64,000 nucleotides of DNA from Piper betle (Eukaryota; Streptophyta; Magnoliopsida; Piperales; Piperaceae), in NCBI GenBank assembly GCA_033002965.1, contig JAURVB010014795.1, positions 62,001 through 126,000 of the forward strand, in the 5' to 3' direction. The position numbers were made by a program, and so were the translations under genes. Shown in pieces: positions 1 to 12,396 of this stretch; the stretch's first letter is position 1; each line of letters begins with the position of its first letter. The notes beneath the pieces were generated by a model. The model was given only the letters and a program-made list of their open reading frames with translations, did not search any database and was not told the DNA's origin.

Positions 1-900
1 CGTCCAGGGTAGCACATCCATCCATTTCCTAGTCATCACCTACATATAGAATAAAAACATATCAATAAGAATATTATTGGTTTAAAATATAACTATACAA
101 ACTGACAAATAAGAGCTAACTTTCATTTTGAAGAAAATTTTTTATATCTTTTGCTGAACTCTCTGAAGGGCATCTACTGGAGAGCCACCGAGCTGTAGAC
201 TTGATAGCATCCTAAGCTGACTAGTCTGCTGATGCCTCTCTTGGTATTTTCTCATTTCTTGTTTTTTTCTTTCTCTTAAAACTACTGAACCCTGAGCACA
301 AAGGCCAAGTACTTTAAAGCAATCGTCTTTGAACCACATGTCCAGACATGCATTGTAATTAAATAATACCCATAAACCCTCATGTTTCTCTGGGTTTGAG
401 GAAACTCAAAATGCGGAGTTGTCAGGATCCCTCGAAAATAGAACAACTCTCTTACTAATCCAGAGCTAGTCGTCACTGGGATGTGCACCTACTCATTGTA
501 AGTGCGAATCGATTTCACTATCTCTTATCTTATTGAAAACCCGATAAAATTATATATAAATTTGAGAAGGGATTTATATAACAGGCCCGAAGGGAACTTG
601 CGGTGGATCTTATTTTTGAAATTAGGTTTGAAGGATCTCATCTTTGAGGGTAATTAATTAGGAAAACTATTCGACTAAATGCCTCAAGTTAAGTGGAATC
701 CAATAAAACACCACTTAACCCACCATGCAAATAATTAATCAAATCACAATAGAAAAAGTGATAAACAAGGGACGAGTTATAAACAGACTTGATAAAAGCT
801 CCAAATAGGCCACACGCCTAGGGGCGAGTTCCTACTCCATACCTACACATCACAAGTAAATGTTAACACCTATGCTAGCTAGATAATGCATAAATGTGAT
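1..900 (+). mobile_element. Degenerate fragment of the long-LTR family
   Basis: This stretch is a diverged, left-truncated copy of the LTR family seen at 5205-8062 and 57077-60024. Shared blocks occur in the same order: the 'cctacatata' block near 49, the 'gagcacaaaggccaagtact' block near 293, the 'gggtttgaggaaactc' block near 391, the 'caggcccgaaggga' block near 582, and the 'caccacttaaccca' block near 709. Around 160-290 it matches the version in the 57077-60024 copy (arm with 'ctgaagggcat' and 'gccaccgagctg') better than the version in the 5205 copy, so it belongs to that subtype. There is no open reading frame of interest. The right edge is uncertain. Confidence 0.7.
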
Positions 901-2788
901 GAATACGTACATATGAAATCACAAGAAGTCAAATAGAAGACACATCATAAGACATGTCAAATTATGAAATAACTATTGTTGCTACATAATCTGAAAATTC
1001 CTAGATAGCTACTAACTGATTCATGAATTCTCAATTCACGTACAATTCACAACTTCATACACCAAATACATAAAAAATGTGCATATTATTTACTATGTAT
1101 ATGAAATAACTAATGTTTTACTAAAAAAATTTGTGTGATTAGTGCACTTAAGCATGTCATTACTTATTGACATTTGGGAACACAAAGTACCACTAATTGC
1201 AAGTGTCATTTGTAACAAGCTATTTAAAACTTGTTATCGGTTCCTTTTTCAAATCCATTATCTTTCAAGTATTGTCACAAAATAAAATTGTGACACTAAA
1301 ATTAATAATACTTGCAAATTTGCATCATCTATGTTTTTACTATATAATTTAATCTCTCACTTTCTTAAATATAAATTTAATTCAAAAATATATCTAATAC
1401 AAGGTTGAATTAAAATAATGACAGACACTTTGGGGAAAAAAGCTAATGAAAGCCTAACATTTAATTTAAGTTACATAAGCAAAAATTAAATATTTGAGAG
1501 ATTGCTACAAAATTGGTCCTAATCATTAACAATTTCCATGTGATTGTCACCTAGACAATTTCCACGTGATTGTCACTTAGACAATCTCTTATTAAAATGG
1601 AAAGTAGGACGTAAAATTCAAAATAATGTACATGAAAAATTTAGTGGGATAAAAAAATTCAGCTTCTACCGCCAACGCGATCAGGTTTGCCAACATAATC
1701 GGTCAATTAAAAAATTTCAATCATACCCAATATAATAGGGAGATTTGTTATTTCAACTAATCCCCGTGTTCTTCGAATGGATCTCTTAATTGTTGAGAAG
1801 GTTGCCCAAAAACGATATATAGGGCATACCAAGTATTTAAAATTAGTTTAATATTTATCACAAAGACCACGGTAAACCACTTAGACCTTATAAAAATTGG
1901 TCTAAAATCGATCCAATTCAAAAAGTTTGGTCAATTTTATAATGGATTAGTATATTCATAACATACATACATGCATAGATCTAAAAAAATTATTTCTACA
2001 AATCTTTTAAGAATGTATCTTTAAAAAAAATTACAAATCAAATTGGGAATTGAAATTTTGGAAAAAATATTTATTTTATAATAATAATGATAAAAAATAA
2101 TTAATAAATCATCATAAAAGAATCAATAAACATGATTTATAATAAATAGATAATCTAATCATGCTTTGATTTCGAAAAATAGCGTGAAAATCTTATTCTA
2201 GCGGCTTTGATACAAATTTAGAAATTTAAATATATATGATAAAATCTAAATAAGAAAGAAACTTGTCTTGCAGCAGAATACACCGATAGACAAGAGTTAA
2301 CACACTTGCAAGTCAAAACTTGATCATTAGAAAAAGTTTGATTTTCACGACCTATCATTTATCTGCCTTAGAAACACTATAACTTTTTTTTAATATTTAT
2401 AGGTTTTTCTATCATCATCTCAAACTAGTGGATAAGATAAATATTAAGAGATAATATTTGATTAACTCGAAAGTAAGTCAAGTTAATCCCTTAATTGATT
2501 TGATGAGTCCACCCCTTCTGGATGTCTCCACCAAACAATACGCCAACAAGTTTAATCATTGTATTTAATTAAAAATATCAGAAGAATGAAACTATGCTTT
2601 CATTAGTTTTCTTACTGGACCTTTGTCAAATAATTTTCGGAATTGGGCAGCAATTGCGAAACATATACAATATAATCATAATAAGCATGACCATTGATCA
2701 TAATAGTCAAAAGCCTATTACATATTAAAAAAGTAAAAATTAAAAAATTGACATATGAAACTCATTTGAAAAATAGTAAACAAAGACA
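901..2788. other. AT-rich spacer without recognisable genes
   Basis: Strongly AT-rich sequence with only short chance reading frames. No splice-like coding blocks, RNA gene or clear repeat border were recognised. Confidence 0.6.
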
Positions 2789-2931
2789 GTAATTTTTTTG
2801 ATTAAATGTTTGCATGACCAGAGTAGACATAAGCTTATTTTTAGATATGATACAAAAGCATTCTTCTTCCAAAAATAAGCTTATATGAGTTTTCTACTCT
2901 CTTCATGCAAATATTTAATTAAAAAAACTAC
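2789..2931. mobile_element. Fold-back MITE with ~60 bp inverted arms
   Basis: The left arm (from 2789, reading gtaatttttttgattaaatg) and the right arm (ending 2931, reverse complement gtagtttttttaattaaata) pair over about 55-60 bases. The pairing includes tttgcatga and an exact TAAGCTTATTTTT block, with a short central loop near 2850-2868. This is the form of a small non-autonomous DNA transposon or fold-back element. Its superfamily cannot be assigned from the ends seen here. Confidence 0.65.
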
Positions 2932-3419
2932 TTATCCTACAAAAATTTAAATACTTCTATTGTCTTGAGTCATGTCACATAAGAAAAAATAAATAAAGGG
3001 AAAATGTGCTCATCAATGCTATCCTAACAAAGCATATAAACTTAACTCATGTATCTTGTATATGCAGGGATGACGAGTTAAGGGCAGGAGATGATTTGAT
3101 CAGTAGGAGGATGACACTGCTAGTTTATCCTTTGCGTTAAGATTATCATTGTTCGTTAAAAGAGTCTCTAAGAGTTTATTATTTCGTTTGAGTTTAATTA
3201 AGAGACGGCTAGAGTTAATTTTAATTTTAATTTGTAGTGTCAAAATTGACGACGTGAAGAAAGGGCTAAGCCTCAATAAAGAGAGTGAAAAAATCATCCT
3301 TAAATAATTTAGATAATGAAATTATTAATTATAATTTTAATGTGCGAAGAGCCCTCTATAGTGTATATATTCCCAATATATGTGCACTTAGCTAGGGCTT
3401 ACACGTGTGCCCAATGTTG

Positions 3420-3911
3420 GCTGGGCATACATTGGGCGTCTTGGAACAAGGCGTGTTTAAATGTGGCTCGATGGTCTGTCACATTGGCTACATGCCTCCA
3501 CTTGATTTCGGACAAACAATCGGTTATTTGTCGTCGAAAGTCAAGTTGGGCACGGTTGGACATGGACAAAAAAAATTTTGATATTAATTTTTTTTCTCAT
3601 ATATTATTTAATCATTTTCTAATTATAAATACTATTTTTTCTTGCAAAAAACAAATACCAATATTCGCTGGGCATACATTGGGCGTCTGGGAACAAGGCG
3701 TGTTTAAATGTGGCTCGATGGTCTGTCACATTGGCTACATGCGTCCTCTTAATTTCGGATAAACAACGGATGGTCGAAATTTTTCGGTCAAGTTAGGCAC
3801 TAGTTGGACACGGACAAAAAAATTTTTCGTATTAATTTATTTTTTTCTCATTATATTATTTAATCATTTTCTAATTATAAATACTATTTTTTCTTGCAAA
3901 AAACAAATACC
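3420..3911. repeat. Tandem duplication of a ~250 bp unit
   Basis: Two neighbouring units start with gctgggcatacattgggcgt at 3420 and 3667 and end with aaacaaatacc near 3659 and 3911, so the period is about 247-252 bp. They share a GC-richer head (gaacaaggcgtgtttaaatg) and an AT-rich tail (aatcattttctaattataaa). Divergence is low, so the duplication is young relative to the surroundings. A 148-codon frame crosses both copies but resembles no protein I know and reuses the repeat in different phases. I treat it as chance. Confidence 0.8.
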
Positions 3912-4087
3912 TGATTTATATAATCACTATATTTTTATTTTTAAAAATTTCTTTTATGTCAATTAGCATAAAAATTTTAAAAAAATTTAAATATTTGAAT
4001 AAATAAATATTGTATTACCATGAAAAGTTAAAAACTAAGATTGATAACTTTTAATGATACTTTTGTAATTAATTTTAAAAATATTAC

Positions 4088-5199
4088 TTGTAATACCCCG
4101 AATTTAGTTCATATAAGAACTGAATGAGAAATATTACGATCGAGTCAAGTCGTGTTTAAAATTGTTGGTTAGTAAGATTTGGTCGATAAAATAGATTAAA
4201 ACAACCCACTTGGTGTCGTGAGAATAGAAGACATTATTAAATATGTGTTAAAATACATCAAATATAAGTAAAAATAGGGGGAAAAAATAATTGCATTGAG
4301 CTCAAGTGTGTGTAGTATTTATCTGTCCTTCTACCAAAGTCGACCTAGGATTTACAAAACCTACATATATTATATGAAAAACATTAGTAACGAGTGTTAA
4401 TCGTCCAAAAAATAACTAATACAATTTAAAAAATAGGTATTCCATTACCTATGAAAATTTATGAAACTTCAGGATTGCTTCACACTAGGCAGTAAGCAAA
4501 CATATCTAAGCAAGTGTCGGCTCAAATACACGGATAATGTTCATATTCATATATATAATGTTTACGCCCTTACATCTTCCATATTTTACCTGTCACGTTA
4601 CTCGAACAGCAAAAGGAATAGTTAAGTTAGTGTCACAAATTCTAGAAATGTGCTACGTTACGCAGTATCCTCATACACCGCACTACCTCAGGGTTTGAAG
4701 GAGTACTAGTAAGGTCCATATATATCTTCATATCGCTCTCTCTTATTCGTGAAATCCATAAAAATTCGCGTACTTATGTAATAGGTTTAGGGAATAGGCT
4801 TATATCATATATTTTTAGAGTTTTAATTCAAAAACCAACAAGGGATCTCATCCTTGTAGATTTATTAAACATGTATAGAAAACACAATTAAATAGCCTGA
4901 CATTGAAGGGATTCGATAAAACACTGCCACCAATGTCGTCCTACATCTAAAATATGATTAAACTCTGCACACAATGAGTCAAGCAGAGAGGGAGTGCCCT
5001 TCAAGCTCTAAGCGCATTGACACATCTACAACAAGCTCGAACTCCGTAACCGATATTAAAACCCAATGCTAAGTAAAATATCAATAACTCTATATGATGC
5101 ATTCCCGTTGTGTGTGCTCATATCATCAATACATCCTAATAAATAAAACAATACTGAATAAACCTACAACTAAACATACACCAGGTAAATCGAGATATA
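4088..5199 (+). mobile_element. Degenerate LTR-like sequence related to the long-LTR family
   Basis: It begins TGTAATACCCCG at 4088, close to the TGTAACACCCCG start of the intact LTRs. It contains decayed versions of their internal blocks in order: 'aacattagtaacgagtgtta' near 4380, 'gggatctcatccttg' near 4841, and 'ggattcgataaaacactgcc' near 4909. No 3' border was found before the next LTR starts at 5205. It is probably an older, truncated relative. Confidence 0.55.
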
Positions 5200-5204
5200 A
5201 TAAT

Positions 5205-8061
5205 TGTAACACCCCGTTTCGGCTCACCCGTGAACCGACCCGGAAATGTCACCGGCGACCGAACCGTTCGCTAATCTACTAGATTCGGTTAAGTCGACCA
5301 GGATCTACTCTCGGCGTCTCAAGATGGAGATGCAAATATGAAATGCATGGATGGGATGCGTGGGTTCTAACGGGGTCCTACATGCATGCCATGACGTGCA
5401 AGCAAAGACAAGACAAAATAATAAACGAGAAACCAAAAGAAAATATATACTATTTTATGAAAATACGGTAACACATCATAGTCTACCATGACATTCGATC
5501 ATTTTCTCATTCGTTTTTACCTGAGCCGAGTCTGAACTCCAAGGCTCCCTACTCATTCATATTTATCAGTTCGTTTCTTAACCGGCAATTCATCAAGACA
5601 AAAACATTGTAATAATCATTCACACAGCATTAAACAACCATCATTATACATTACATTACACGCGGCAGGTACATGTGTGCGCGGTTCCGTGCTGCTCCTC
5701 CGCAGTCCCGACAGCTTTCATCGCTCGCATTCCTCACCTACATATATATAGAAAAACCGTCAGTAACGAGTGTTACCGGCCCGGAAAATAACTAATATCA
5801 ATCTGGCACAGGAGAGCAAACTCTCCTGTTGAATGAAAACCATATACTTCCTCAAGAACTCTCATCAGGGCACATACGGGAGCCGTCGCCCTCGGGTCGA
5901 CAGCGTCCCCCTATCTTTCACATTCTCATGCCTCGGCCATTTCTCTATTGCTTCTCGCGTCAAATCTCGTTCCTTTCCGCCCTCTGCACCTTCCATATTA
6001 CTCCTGGCCTTGAGCACGAAGGCCGAGTACTCTCAGGCAGTCGCCTTCAGTACCCTTTGAAACCACAAGTCTAGACATGCGCTGCAATGCAGTACCCGTG
6101 AACCTCCACACTTCTCCGGGTTTGAGGAACTCAAAGGTGGAGTTGTCCGGATCCCTCGGGAATGAAACGGCCCGCACACCATTCCAGAGCCCACTGTCGA
6201 CACACACGTGCCCGCTCGCGTAGCACGGTAGTCGGATTTCCCTCATTCAGTCTCTCACAAAAACACGAAAACTATACATATATATAGGTCTGGGTTGGGA
6301 TTTATACAATAGGCCCGAAGGCAACGTGAGCTGGATCTGAAGTTCGAAAACAAACTCGAGGGATCTCATCCTCGAGGGTTATTAATCCGAAAAAATCGTT
6401 GGCTAAATGGCCCGAGTTAAGTGGGATTCGATAAAACGCCACTTAACTCGTCCTGCACATGATAAATCAAATACACAATGAGAGTAGCGTAAAACAGAGA
6501 ACGAGTCCTAAACGGACCTGGTAGAAGCTCCAAACGGGTCCACGCGCCTAGGCGGCGAGCTCCTACACCGTACCTACACAATCAAGCTAAAAACTAACGC
6601 CCGCATGATGAATCACACATCCTATAGCATGCACACACAATCAACACAATCACACGTCAATCAACACACATCAACCTATATCAATTCTAGCAAGTCTACT
6701 TAAGCTAGTTTGCATTAGATCATGATTATTACTTAGTAACCCTAATTAGTTTCATAACTTCTATTTTTAACACCACACAATCAAACAAATTTCATATTTA
6801 TATCCTTAATCAAATCTACATTTATATATATTATTATAACACACAATTCACCAATCCTAGCATGCAATTCTAATAATCAATACTTTCAAATAATTAAATT
6901 AAAATAAATTATACCTCGCGTCGTCGAAAATCGGCGACGGCTAGGGTTTCCGTTTCGTGGCTCGAAACTCGAATTCGGCACCTAGCGGCGTCCGAAGTCC
7001 GATCAGATTGGACCGGGTGCGTTCGGCGGATGATCCGGCGAATTTCCCACAAATCCAATTTCCGGCGGTTCCGGCGGTTTTCCGGCAAGTGTCGGCGGTT
7101 TTTCGGCGGATTCCGACGGTTTTCCGACGATGATTCGGGACGAGGCAATCAGGGGGTCTATCGGCACCAGCTCGACGAGCTTGGTCCAATGGTGGTGTCA
7201 AACAGAGCAGCCGAGGCGGCGATGGCCGTCGACGACGGTGTCGAAAAGGTGGCGGCGGCGGTGTGCTCCGATCGGGGCTCCGGCCGGCCTCGACGGCGGT
7301 CGGGATGGATGGGGAAACGTCGGCGACGGCGAGGGGTGGTCGTCGGGGTCACAGCGGCGGCGGAGCGGCCCGGACGGCGGCGAAATCCGGCCCGAAGTGG
7401 CGGCGGCCGAGGTGGTTTCGTGGGGCGATTCCGGCGTCGTGGCGGCGAGACGGTGGCCGGGGTGGGTCGTGGCGGCACGGCGACGGCACGACGGGGCGGG
7501 GCGGCGACGATCGGCGGCAGCACGGCGTCGGCGGCGGCGGCGGCAGCGCACCACAGTGGCGGCGAGGGTTTGGGTGGAAGAAGGTTCGGGAGGGAGAAGA
7601 AGTGTTCTCAATGGCAAACTCGTAATTTAGTATTGACTCGATTCCTACTCGAGTCAAAATAACAACTAGTTCGTAATAAATTCTAAAAAATCTAGAAAAA
7701 TATGGAAAAATTCCATAAAATAAAACAAACACAACAACATCCAAATGGCATGCTCTATAACTAATAACCCACCCGAATATAATCCAACGCGTCCTAACGC
7801 GTCATTCGGCCTAAAACTATTTCTTCGATCAAACATATAAAAAGAAAAAAATACTGCATACTTTCATATATTCTGATAACTCATTTCTCACCATCTTGTC
7901 GACGTTATCATCATATATTCAGGTACACCTGACTCTCATCGCTCATAAATCACGACTGGTCTCGACTCAGCACGCGGTTCATGAAACTGACTCGACTCGA
8001 ACCAACGGTCGAACCGACTGGTTCGGTAACGTAAAACCCTGACTCGAATCACGGGTTTTTC

Positions 8062-8062
<1 letters not shown>
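5205..8062 (+). mobile_element. Solo LTR, copy 1 (2858 bp)
   Basis: The element runs from TGTAACACCCCG to GGGTTTTTCA and is flanked by ATAAT on both sides (5200-5204 and 8063-8067). TG...CA ends plus a 5 bp target duplication are the signature of an LTR retrotransposon. No primer site, gag or pol follows, so this is a solo LTR left by recombination. The right-hand ATAAT merges into an (AAT)n run, which weakens the duplication call slightly. The length is large for a plant LTR. Such long LTRs are known in Ty3/gypsy groups such as Tekay/Del and Ogre, but the family is not proven here. A GC-rich island lies at 6930-7630. Confidence 0.85.
6930..7630. other. GC-rich island inside solo LTR copy 1
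   Basis: This 700 bp block is dominated by ggc/cgg triplets, unlike the AT-rich surroundings. It carries long open frames in at least five frames at once, giving Arg/Gly/Ala-rich or Pro/Arg-rich peptides. Frames open on both strands over the same bases, without domain motifs, are what base composition alone produces. Copies 2 and 3 hold the same island with different frame lengths. On the strand that reads CT-rich it looks like the untranslated leader region of an LTR. I do not call a gene. Confidence 0.6.
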
Positions 8063-8103
<41 letters not shown>

Positions 8104-8106
8104 AAT
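8063..8106. repeat. (AAT)n microsatellite
   Basis: About twelve AAT/ATA triplets directly follow the 3' end of solo LTR copy 1. Confidence 0.9.
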
Positions 8107-8870
8107 ACACTCATAGATAATTAGGTAAATAATAAATATGTGAATATAATAGTTTAATAATAAAATATTAATATAATTATGCTATACAAATACACAACTA
8201 GACACGGGTAAATATCATAGATACTTTTGTTAGTAAACATATAAATAATTAAATAAATAAACAGATAGTTAATTAATTAAGTCAATAGATAAATAAATAA
8301 TATTAATTAATCATGAAGAATATTAATATAAATATTAAATATGCAAACGTATGACTAAATACGTATAATAATAACACGAGTAAGAACTAATTAATAATTA
8401 ATGAATTAATTAAATAAAATAAGATATACATGGACAAAATAATATCTATGAATAAATGCATTATCAACAGCAATAACTAGTCACATAATCATTTATCATA
8501 GTCAACAAATATATAAATAATAAGAAATGAATAATCATGAATAAATAAATATATAAAAATAATTAATAAATAAAAAAAATACTCATAACATCAAAACATG
8601 CTAAACAATGTGAATATACATCTAAACTAATGTAAAGATTCTCGAATCACAAAAAACAGTCGAGAAACTGTCAAAAACATGCTGAAACTAAGCTGAACCA
8701 GACCTAGTTAGGCTAAGTCAACATGGTCTGAGTTAATAAACTACTGGGCTAGGTCAGCTGAGCTAGTTTGGAGTGGTGGAAACGGATACAGGTTTGGACT
8801 AGCAGACTCGGACACGGCCAGGAGGACATGATGCGGGCAGTGGGTAAACGAGCCAATCGAGGGGCAGCAG
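8107..8870. other. AT-rich spacer between two solo LTRs
   Basis: The first 500 bp is AT-rich, with aataaata-type simple sequence. From about 8630 the composition becomes balanced up to the next LTR insertion at 8871. That balanced stretch appears to continue after the LTR at 11053, so copy 2 probably split it. No coding signal was recognised. Confidence 0.5.
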
Positions 8871-11052
8871 TGTAACACCCCGTTTCGGTTCACCCGTGAA
8901 CCGACCCGGAAATGTCACCGGCGACCGAACCGTTCGTTAATCTACTAGATTCGGTTAAGCCGACCAGGATCTACTCTCGGCGTCTCAAGATGGAGATGCA
9001 AATATGAAATGCATGAATGAGAACGATTGGGTTCTAACGTGGTCCTACATGCATGATATGATGTACAAGCAAAAACAAGACAAAATAATAAATGAGAAAC
9101 CAAAAGAAAATATATACTATTTTATCAAAATACGATAAAACATGATAATCTATCGTAGCATTCATCATTATCTCTTTCGTTTCAATTGAACCGAGCCTGA
9201 ACTCCAAACTCACTACTCATTCACATTTATCCAGTTCATTTCATAACAAGCAATTTATCTAAACAAACACATCAAAATTATCATTCACGTAGCAATAACA
9301 CACCGTCATTATACGTTACACGCGGCAGGTACATGTGTGCGCGGTTCCGTGCTGCTCCTCCGCAGTCCCGACAGCTTTCATCGCTCGCATTCCTCACCTA
9401 CATATATATAGAAAAACTGTCAGTAACGAGTGTTACCGGCCCGGAAAATAACTAATATCAATCTGGCACAGGAGAGCAAACTCTCCTGTTGAATCAAAAC
9501 CATATACTTCCTCAAGAACTCTCATCAGGGCACATACGGGAGCCGTCGATCGGCCGTCGGGTCGACAGTGTCCCCCTATCTTTCTCATCCTCATACCTTG
9601 GCCATTTCTCTATCGCTTCTCGCATCAAATTTCATTCCTTACCGCCCTCTGCACCTTCCATATTACTCTTGGCCTTGAGCACAAAGGCCGAGCACTCTCA
9701 GGCAGTCGCCTTCAGTACCCTTTGAACCACAAGTCTAGACATGCGCTGCATTGCAGTACCCGTAAACCTCCACACTTCTCCGGGTTTGAGGAACTCAAAG
9801 GTGGAGTTGTCCGGATCCTTCGGGAACGAAGTGGGTTCTCCCCAGCTCTAGAGCCCGCTCTTCCGGGCACACGCCCTATCTGAAGACGTGGCCGCAAGTA
9901 ACCCTCATTCCATCTCTCACCGAAAACACGAAAACTATATATATATAGGCCTGGGTTGGGATTTATACAATAGGCCCGAAGGCATCGTGAGCTGGATCTG
10001 AAGTTCGAAAACAAACTCGAGGGATCTCATCCTCGAGGGTTATTAATCCGAAATAAAACTGTTGGCTAGATGACCCGAGTTAAGTGGGATCCGATAAAAC
10101 GCCACTTAACTCGTAAGGATTCGGGACGGGGCAATCAGGGGGTCTATCGGCACCAGCTCGACGAGCTTGGTCCGATGGCGGTGTCAAACAGAGCAACCGA
10201 GGCGGCGATGGCCGTCGACAACGGTGTCGAAAATGGGCGGCGGCGGCGGTGTGCTCCGATCGGGGCTCCGGCCGGCCTCCACGGCGGTCGGGAGGATGGG
10301 GGAAACGTCGGCAGCGGCAAGGGGGTGCTCGTCAGGGTCACACCGGCGGCGGAGCGGCCCGGACGGCGGCAGAATCCGGCCCGAAGTGGCAGCGGCCGAG
10401 GTGGTTTCGTGGGGCGATTCCGGCGTCGTGGCGGCGAGACGGTGGCCGGGGTGGGTCGTGGCGGCACGGCGACTGCACGGCGGGGCGGGGCGGCGTCGAT
10501 TGGCGGCAGCACGGCGTCGGCGGTGGCGGCGGCAGCAACGAGAATGAGGGGCGGCGAGGGTTTGGGTGAGAATGGTCGGGAGGAAGAAGAAGTAGCGTGC
10601 GATGGCATTTTTGTAAATTAAACTTGACTCGACTCCGACTCGAGTCAATAATAATAACTATCTCCTAATAAATCCTAAAAAAATCCAAAAAAATTGGGAA
10701 AAATCCCATAAAATCAAACAACACAGCAACATCCAAATGATATGCTCTATAACTAATAACCCACCCAAACTCGCCTATATCGCGTCCTAATTCGTCATTC
10801 GGCCCTAAAAATATTCTACGATCAAATAAAAATAACAATCAATACTGCATACCTCCATATACTTGATAACCCATTTTTCATCATCTTTTAGGCGTTATCA
10901 TCGTACATTTGAGCATACATGACCCTCATCGCTCATAACTCACAGCTGGCCTCAACTCAGCTCGCGGTCCATGAAGCTGACTCGATTCGAACTGACGGTT
11001 GAACCGACTGGTTCACTCCCGTAAAACTCTGGCTCGAGTCACGGGTTTTACA
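8871..11052 (+). mobile_element. Solo LTR, copy 2 (2182 bp, internally deleted)
   Basis: Same family and orientation as copy 1: starts TGTAACACCCCG, ends GGGTTTTACA. The flanks are agcag (8866-8870) and agcgg (11053-11057), a 5 bp target duplication with one change. Relative to copy 1 it lacks about 680 bp: after 'gccacttaactcgt' near 10113 it jumps straight to the 'ggattcgggacg' block, which in copy 1 lies near 7131. The GC-rich island at 10190-10570 is kept. Its overlapping frames are not believed to be genes. Confidence 0.85.
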
Positions 11053-12396
11053 AGCGGTGTCCCTCGTCAGAAAATGCCGAAGGCGCACACTGCTGGGGTC
11101 GCCGTTAGTCGAGATTGACAGCCCATGTGATGAGGAACATTATGGTAGTGGTGATCGGCAGAATCTGGCCAGAAAGAGGGCAATATCACCGCCGGGTGCG
11201 GTGACATCACCGGCGGCAATCGCAGCTATGGTGGTCATTGTTGGCTGTCTCAAAATGGAGATCTTAGCAATATGAAGCTACATGGGTAGTTGGATCGGTC
11301 GGAGGTGGATCGTTGGCGCCTAAAAATGGCTCAAAAGGTGGCAGTTACGATGGAGGAAATCAAGTTGAAAAATTCCCTTACCGGTGGCAATTGCGGTGGC
11401 ACCGATAGTCGTGAGTGGGACGAGTGGAAAGCCGGCTGCAAGGCAGCTATAGGGGTGCTAGTCATGTGGCCTAAGGCGAAGCGAAGACTCCGCCAGCGGC
11501 GAGTTGAAGTGGCGGTGGCACTAGGGGTGTAACTATGAAATCATAGGAAATCTATGATAAATAGCATGGTAAAGCTATGGCTGACGTGGATGGCTCAGAT
11601 CTTGCCATGTAGTACGATTAGGACATTTGACAACTCATGGCCTAGTGGGGCGCACTTATGGGTATATGCAATATACATATAGACAGAAAGCTTAGATTGA
11701 GACCATCCAAAGTCGAAACTAACCGGAGTTCTAAAAATGACTCTATGATCTAAAATCCTATGATGCATGTAAACGAGATACCATAAAATTCTCAAACAGA
11801 TACTAAATGATGTAACTCCCTAAATCTAGGTCCAAAACCCTTGTTAACTCATATAAATCATCTATATACATCACATATACGCTAATAACTCATCTTATGT
11901 TATATCACAACTGAAACTATCATACACATGTCAGGTATACTCATTCACTGTAACATGTTCAAATGACAATTTAGGCTCATACTCATGGTCTAAAAATTTA
12001 TTTAGCTCAAACTCACTCGAACCGAATCGAGATTAGCCCAAGCTAAATAAAACTAAAATCAGGCAAGATCTTAAGCCGAAATTGGGTTTTATATTACTAA
12101 TATCATTAATATATTATTTTTATTGGTAGATGTAAAAATATCGTCAATGCCCACCCCTGCGTACAAAAGAAGCAATGGGCGAGGGTCACCGGCTATTGAC
12201 ATGGTCGAAATTGCTCATCAACATTAGAAAAAATACGCATATTTAGACACACATTGGAATAATATTTACCACCAAAAATATCATTTGATCACAAAAACGT
12301 ACCCATGTTTTTTTCTCCAATAATCTACATTAGCTACCTCGATGATCTTTTTATCTAATAACCCTCAATTAACAAGTTCTTATCCATCTTCCTAAC
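11053..12396. other. Spacer, possibly the right half of a sequence split by LTR copy 2
   Basis: 11053-11530 has balanced composition and carries two open frames (72 and 80 codons) with no recognisable domain. It may be old transposon sequence interrupted by the LTR. 11530-12396 is AT-rich and unremarkable. Confidence 0.4.

Noticed and set aside
3316..3762. 148-codon frame
   Set aside because: It crosses a tandem duplication and has no recognisable protein similarity.
7030..7744. Several overlapping open frames of 120-210 codons on both strands
   Set aside because: They are all products of GGC/CGG-rich composition inside a solo LTR, with no domain and no frame kept between the LTR copies.
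8041..8600. Possible CRISPR-like or satellite array
   Set aside because: Only (AAT)n and general AT-rich simple sequence, with no regular repeat-spacer pattern.
10070..10648. Open frames up to 183 codons in LTR copy 2
   Set aside because: Same GC-rich island as in copy 1; frames are not conserved relative to it.
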